A stretch of 64,000 bases of DNA from Variovorax paradoxus (GTDB lineage: Bacteria; Pseudomonadota; Gammaproteobacteria; Burkholderiales; Burkholderiaceae_C), in assembly GCF_009755665.1 (NCBI RefSeq), contig NZ_CP046622.1, positions 558,001-622,000 on the forward strand. Direction: 5' to 3'. The notes below the pieces were generated by a model. That model worked only from the letters and a program-made list of their open reading frames with translations. It was not told where the DNA came from and searched no databases. Below are positions 61,322 to 64,000 of this stretch, piece after piece (position 1 is the stretch's first letter; each line of letters starts with the position of its first letter). Made by a program: the position numbers and the translations under genes.

Positions 61322-61717
61322 ATGTTCGCCAACTGCCAGATGATGGGCACCGACATGGGCTTTCCCGACGTGTGCCTCACGCCCACGCCCGCGGGGCCGG
61401 TGCCCATTCCGTACCCCAACATTGCCATGGGGCCGATGGCCATTCCGAACTGCCCCACGATTCTTTTCATGTGCATGCCCGCGCACAACCTGGGAACCAC
61501 CATTCCCATGACCAACGGCGACAACTCGGGCGTGAACATGGGTGTGGCCTCGGGCACGGTCATGGGGCCGTCGCGGCACGTGACCGGCGCGTTCACCGTG
61601 CTGCTCAACGGCATGCCGGCCACGCGCATGACCAGCGTGTCGCTGCAAAACAGCACCAACTGCCCCGGAGTGCGGCTCGTGCCGAGCCAGGCGCTGGTGT
61701 TGCTGCTGGCGCCCTAG
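61322..61717 (+). CDS. PAAR-like DUF4150 spike-tip protein
   Basis: A 131-residue protein of the PAAR-like DUF4150 family. It reads MFANCQMMGTDMGFPDVCLT, then TPAGPVPIPYPNIA, PCTI-like text (IPNCPTILFMCMPAHNLG), GDNSGVNMGVASGTVMGPS, and VLLNGMPATRMTS. PAAR proteins sharpen the VgrG tip and may carry effector domains. This one has no extra domain, so any effector must bind separately. It lies between the DUF3540 gene and the second vgrG. Confidence 0.88.
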   Translation: MFANCQMMGTDMGFPDVCLTPTPAGPVPIPYPNIAMGPMAIPNCPTILFMCMPAHNLGTTIPMTNGDNSGVNMGVASGTVMGPSRHVTGAFTVLLNGMPATRMTSVSLQNSTNCPGVRLVPSQALVLLLAP

Positions 61718-61782
61718 GCGCACGGCCCGCCGGAAGAACGGCGGCGAGATTCGGGAGGGGGTACGTAAAAAGGGATGGAAGC

Positions 61783-64000
61783 ATGACCGATCACACGTTC
61801 AGCATCCAGGGCGACTCGCCCATCGTCGACAAGCTCATGTTCTGGCGCATCGTGGGCCACGAGGTGCTGGCGCGCCCGTCGGCCTATGAACTCACCGTGC
61901 TGACCGACAACGAAAGCATCGAGCCTGCGGACGTGCTGGGCCGCGCTTTCGATGTGGCGATCGAATTCGAAGATGCCGAGGGCGGCACGCACAAGCGGCA
62001 TTGCCATGGGCATGCCGTGCGCTTCACGCGAGCGGGGCGCAGCGGGCGCTTCATCGAATACCGCATCAGCCTGCGCTCATGGTTCTGGCTGCTGAGCAAG
62101 CGCGTCAACGCGCGCATCCTGCAGAACAAGCCGGTGCTGGATGTGATCGACGCCGTGCTGGACGACAGCCCGGTCGGGAGCCTGAAGAAGATCAAGTCGG
62201 CCGGCGTGGTCGGCCCCCATGCGCCCCACGGCTACTGCGTGCAATACCGCGAGAGCGACTACCAGTTCCTGTCGCGCCTGCTGGAAGAAGAGGGCATCTA
62301 TTACTGGTTCGACGCGCACGACGCGCCCGGCACGCTGCACCTCTCGGACACCAGCACGCTGGCCCACGAGAAGCTGCCCGCCACCGACACGCTGCACCAT
62401 GCGGAGCGCGATGCATCGGAAGGGCGTGCCAACGAGATCACGCGCTGGATCAGCTCGCGGCAGTTCGAATCGGGCAAGTTTGCATCGCGCGACCGGGACT
62501 TCAAGGTCATCAGCAAGCAGTTGTTTGCAGACAAGGGCGACCCCGACACGCACGAGCTGTCGGACCTGGAAGTGTTCGAGTTTCCGGGCGGCTATGCCTC
62601 GGGCGACGACACCGACAACCTGGCGCAGTTGCGGCTGGACGAGCTCATCGCCCGTCGGCAGCGCCACTGGGCACTCACCGGCTGGCCCGACGTGACCGCG
62701 GGGCGCAGCTTTGCGTTCAAGGGAGACCCCGAGGGCAAGCACGACGGCGACTACCTGATCGCGGCCTGCACCTTTGTTGCCAGCCACCCGGGCTACGAAG
62801 GCGCGGACATTGCCGAGAGCCCGCGCCCGATCGACGCCGTGCTGCACGACGCGCTGGCCGACGACCCCGTCAACACCGGGCTGGGCGAAGTGCTGGGCGA
62901 CCTGATGGCCGAGACCCCGGCATTGCGCAGCGGCCAGCGCGCGAGCAGCAGCTTTCTGCTGACGGTGGTTCCGTTGAACACGCCGTGGCGGCCGCCGCGC
63001 CTCACACCGCGCGTCACCATGCCCGGGCCCCAGAGCGCCATCGTCACGGGGCGCAGCGGCGAGCAGATATGGACCGAGGAACACGGCCGCGTGAAGGTGC
63101 AGTTTCACTGGGACCGCTACGGCAAGAACGACGAGAACAGCTCATGCTGGGTGCGCGTGTCGCACCCCTGGGCCGGCAAGGGCTGGGGTGCGGTCAGCAT
63201 TCCGCGCATCGGCCAGGAAGTGGTCGTCGACTTTCTGGACGGCGATCCCGACCAGCCCATCATCGTCGGGCGCTTCTACAACGGCGAATCGATGGCGCCC
63301 TTCGGCCTTCCGGCCGGCGCCGTGGTGAGCGGCATCAAGTCGAACACGCACAAGGGCAAGGGCTACAACGAGCTGTCGATGGACGACAGCGCGGGCAAGG
63401 AGAAGGTGACCATCCACGGCCAGTACGACATGAACACCACGGTGGAGCACGACCAGACCACCACCGTGCACAACAACCGCACCGATGCGGTGGATGTCGA
63501 CGATTCGGAAACCGTGGGCAGCAACCAGACCCAGAGCATCGGGGCGAACCAGACGATTTCAGTCGGCGCGAACCGCGAAGAGTCGGTGGGTGGCACCGAG
63601 ACCATCACCATCGGCGGTCACCGGACCGAAACCGTGAACGGCGGCGAAACCGTGACCATCAACGGCGGGCGCAGCCATACCGTGAACGGCGTGCAGACCA
63701 CCACCATCTCGGTGGCCGAGGCGCACACGGTAGGGGCGGGGCGCATGCACAGCGTGGGCGCGGGCGAGGCCATCAACGTGGGCGGTGTGCAGGCCGTGAC
63801 GGTGGGCGGCGCGCAGATCGTGAGCGTGGGCGGCCTGCAGAAGGTGAGCGTGGGTGCGCTGCAGTCCATCACCGTGGGTGGGCCGCACAAGCTCTCGGCC
63901 GCGGTGATCTCCGAGACATCGAAGGGGCCGATCAAGATCAAGGCCGGCGCCATCTGCATGGTCGAGGCGCCCACCATCATGCTCAAGGCCGGCGGCAGCA
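61783..64000 (+). CDS. vgrG: Second T6SS spike protein VgrG (C-terminal end beyond the window)
   Basis: The frame is open to the last base of the window, giving at least 739 residues. It resembles the first VgrG closely in the gp27 part (GRAFDVAIEFEDAEGG, YRISLRSWFWLLSKR, YQFLSRLLEEEGIYYWFDAH) and the gp5 part (HGRVKVQFHWDRYGKNDENS, CWVRVSHPWAGKGWGAVSIP). From about residue 540 it diverges into regular needle repeats of the TVxxxxTxxIG type (ETVTINGGRSHTVNGVQTTT), then a segment GPIKIKAGAICMVEAPTI close to DUF2345-type ends. Start ATG follows an AGGGATGG-rich leader. The end is missing, so any C-terminal effector domain cannot be judged. Confidence 0.95.
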   Translation, partial: MTDHTFSIQGDSPIVDKLMFWRIVGHEVLARPSAYELTVLTDNESIEPADVLGRAFDVAIEFEDAEGGTHKRHCHGHAVRFTRAGRSGRFIEYRISLRSWFWLLSKRVNARILQNKPVLDVIDAVLDDSPVGSLKKIKSAGVVGPHAPHGYCVQYRESDYQFLSRLLEEEGIYYWFDAHDAPGTLHLSDTSTLAHEKLPATDTLHHAERDASEGRANEITRWISSRQFESGKFASRDRDFKVISKQLFADKGDPDTHELSDLEVFEFPGGYASGDDTDNLAQLRLDELIARRQRHWALTGWPDVTAGRSFAFKGDPEGKHDGDYLIAACTFVASHPGYEGADIAESPRPIDAVLHDALADDPVNTGLGEVLGDLMAETPALRSGQRASSSFLLTVVPLNTPWRPPRLTPRVTMPGPQSAIVTGRSGEQIWTEEHGRVKVQFHWDRYGKNDENSSCWVRVSHPWAGKGWGAVSIPRIGQEVVVDFLDGDPDQPIIVGRFYNGESMAPFGLPAGAVVSGIKSNTHKGKGYNELSMDDSAGKEKVTIHGQYDMNTTVEHDQTTTVHNNRTDAVDVDDSETVGSNQTQSIGANQTISVGANREESVGGTETITIGGHRTETVNGGETVTINGGRSHTVNGVQTTTISVAEAHTVGAGRMHSVGAGEAINVGGVQAVTVGGAQIVSVGGLQKVSVGALQSITVGGPHKLSAAVISETSKGPIKIKAGAICMVEAPTIMLKAGGS

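Noticed and set aside
61728..61745. CCGCCG/CGGCGG hairpin after the PAAR-like gene as terminator
   Set aside because: Short 6-bp stem with no T run, directly before a co-oriented vgrG; more likely chance in GC-rich DNA.

Overview
The window is GC-rich and densely coded, with many ATGA or GTGA stop/start overlaps. Gene content and protein style (ThiL, GlxA-type regulator, Ku with a stand-alone LigD polymerase, KatE-type catalase, an IcmF-type type VI secretion cluster, long FASPK-type intergenic repeats) suggest a betaproteobacterium of the Comamonadaceae, most like Variovorax. The genus is an inference from protein recall, not from a marker gene. No rRNA, tRNA, CRISPR array, insertion sequence or integrase was recognised.

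Layout. Positions 1-12,300 carry mostly housekeeping and accessory metabolism: the tail of a CysB-like LysR regulator, a DUF3053 lipoprotein, thiL, a small membrane protein, an isochorismatase-like hydrolase divergent from a GlxA-type regulator, a YbdK-type carboxylate-amine ligase overlapping a cation:proton antiporter, apaG, rpe, an aspartoacylase-like hydrolase, the Ku/LigD-polymerase end-joining pair and a transglutaminase-like protein. Positions 12,635-14,985 hold a 55-residue membrane protein coupled to a large-subunit catalase.

Positions 15,141-22,807 form a three-gene two-partner secretion operon: a periplasmic TPR-CHAT protein, an FhaC/ShlB transporter and a 1,270-residue filamentous hemagglutinin-like exoprotein. 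Positions 22,811-31,066 form a sensory island: two hybrid histidine kinases without output domains, one ABC-type and two tandem PhnD-like periplasmic binding proteins without any permease or ATPase, and a GT-A-like protein.

Positions 31,210 to the end of the window are a type VI secretion (T6SS) region: tssK, tssL, tssM, a frameshifted tagF, a long inverted repeat, a PpkA-like kinase, an MltA-type lytic transglycosylase, a sigma-like / membrane / caspase-like trio, hcp, tagJ, tssE, tssF, tssG, clpV, and two vgrG genes. The vgrG genes flank a DUF2169-pentapeptide, pentapeptide, DUF3540 and PAAR-like cassette. tssB, tssC, tssJ and tssA are not seen. The place where tssBC would be expected, just before hcp, is occupied by the sigma-like/caspase trio.

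How the parts may fit together. The T6SS genes encode baseplate (E, F, G, K), membrane complex (L, M), tube (Hcp), spike (VgrG, PAAR-like) and recycling (ClpV, TagJ) parts, with phosphorylation control (PpkA, TagF) and local cell-wall opening (MltA). A 17-bp TAG-N11-TAG-like motif recurs upstream of tssK, upstream of the CHAT operon, and inside the sensor-kinase island, so one response regulator could link these regions; this is a hypothesis.
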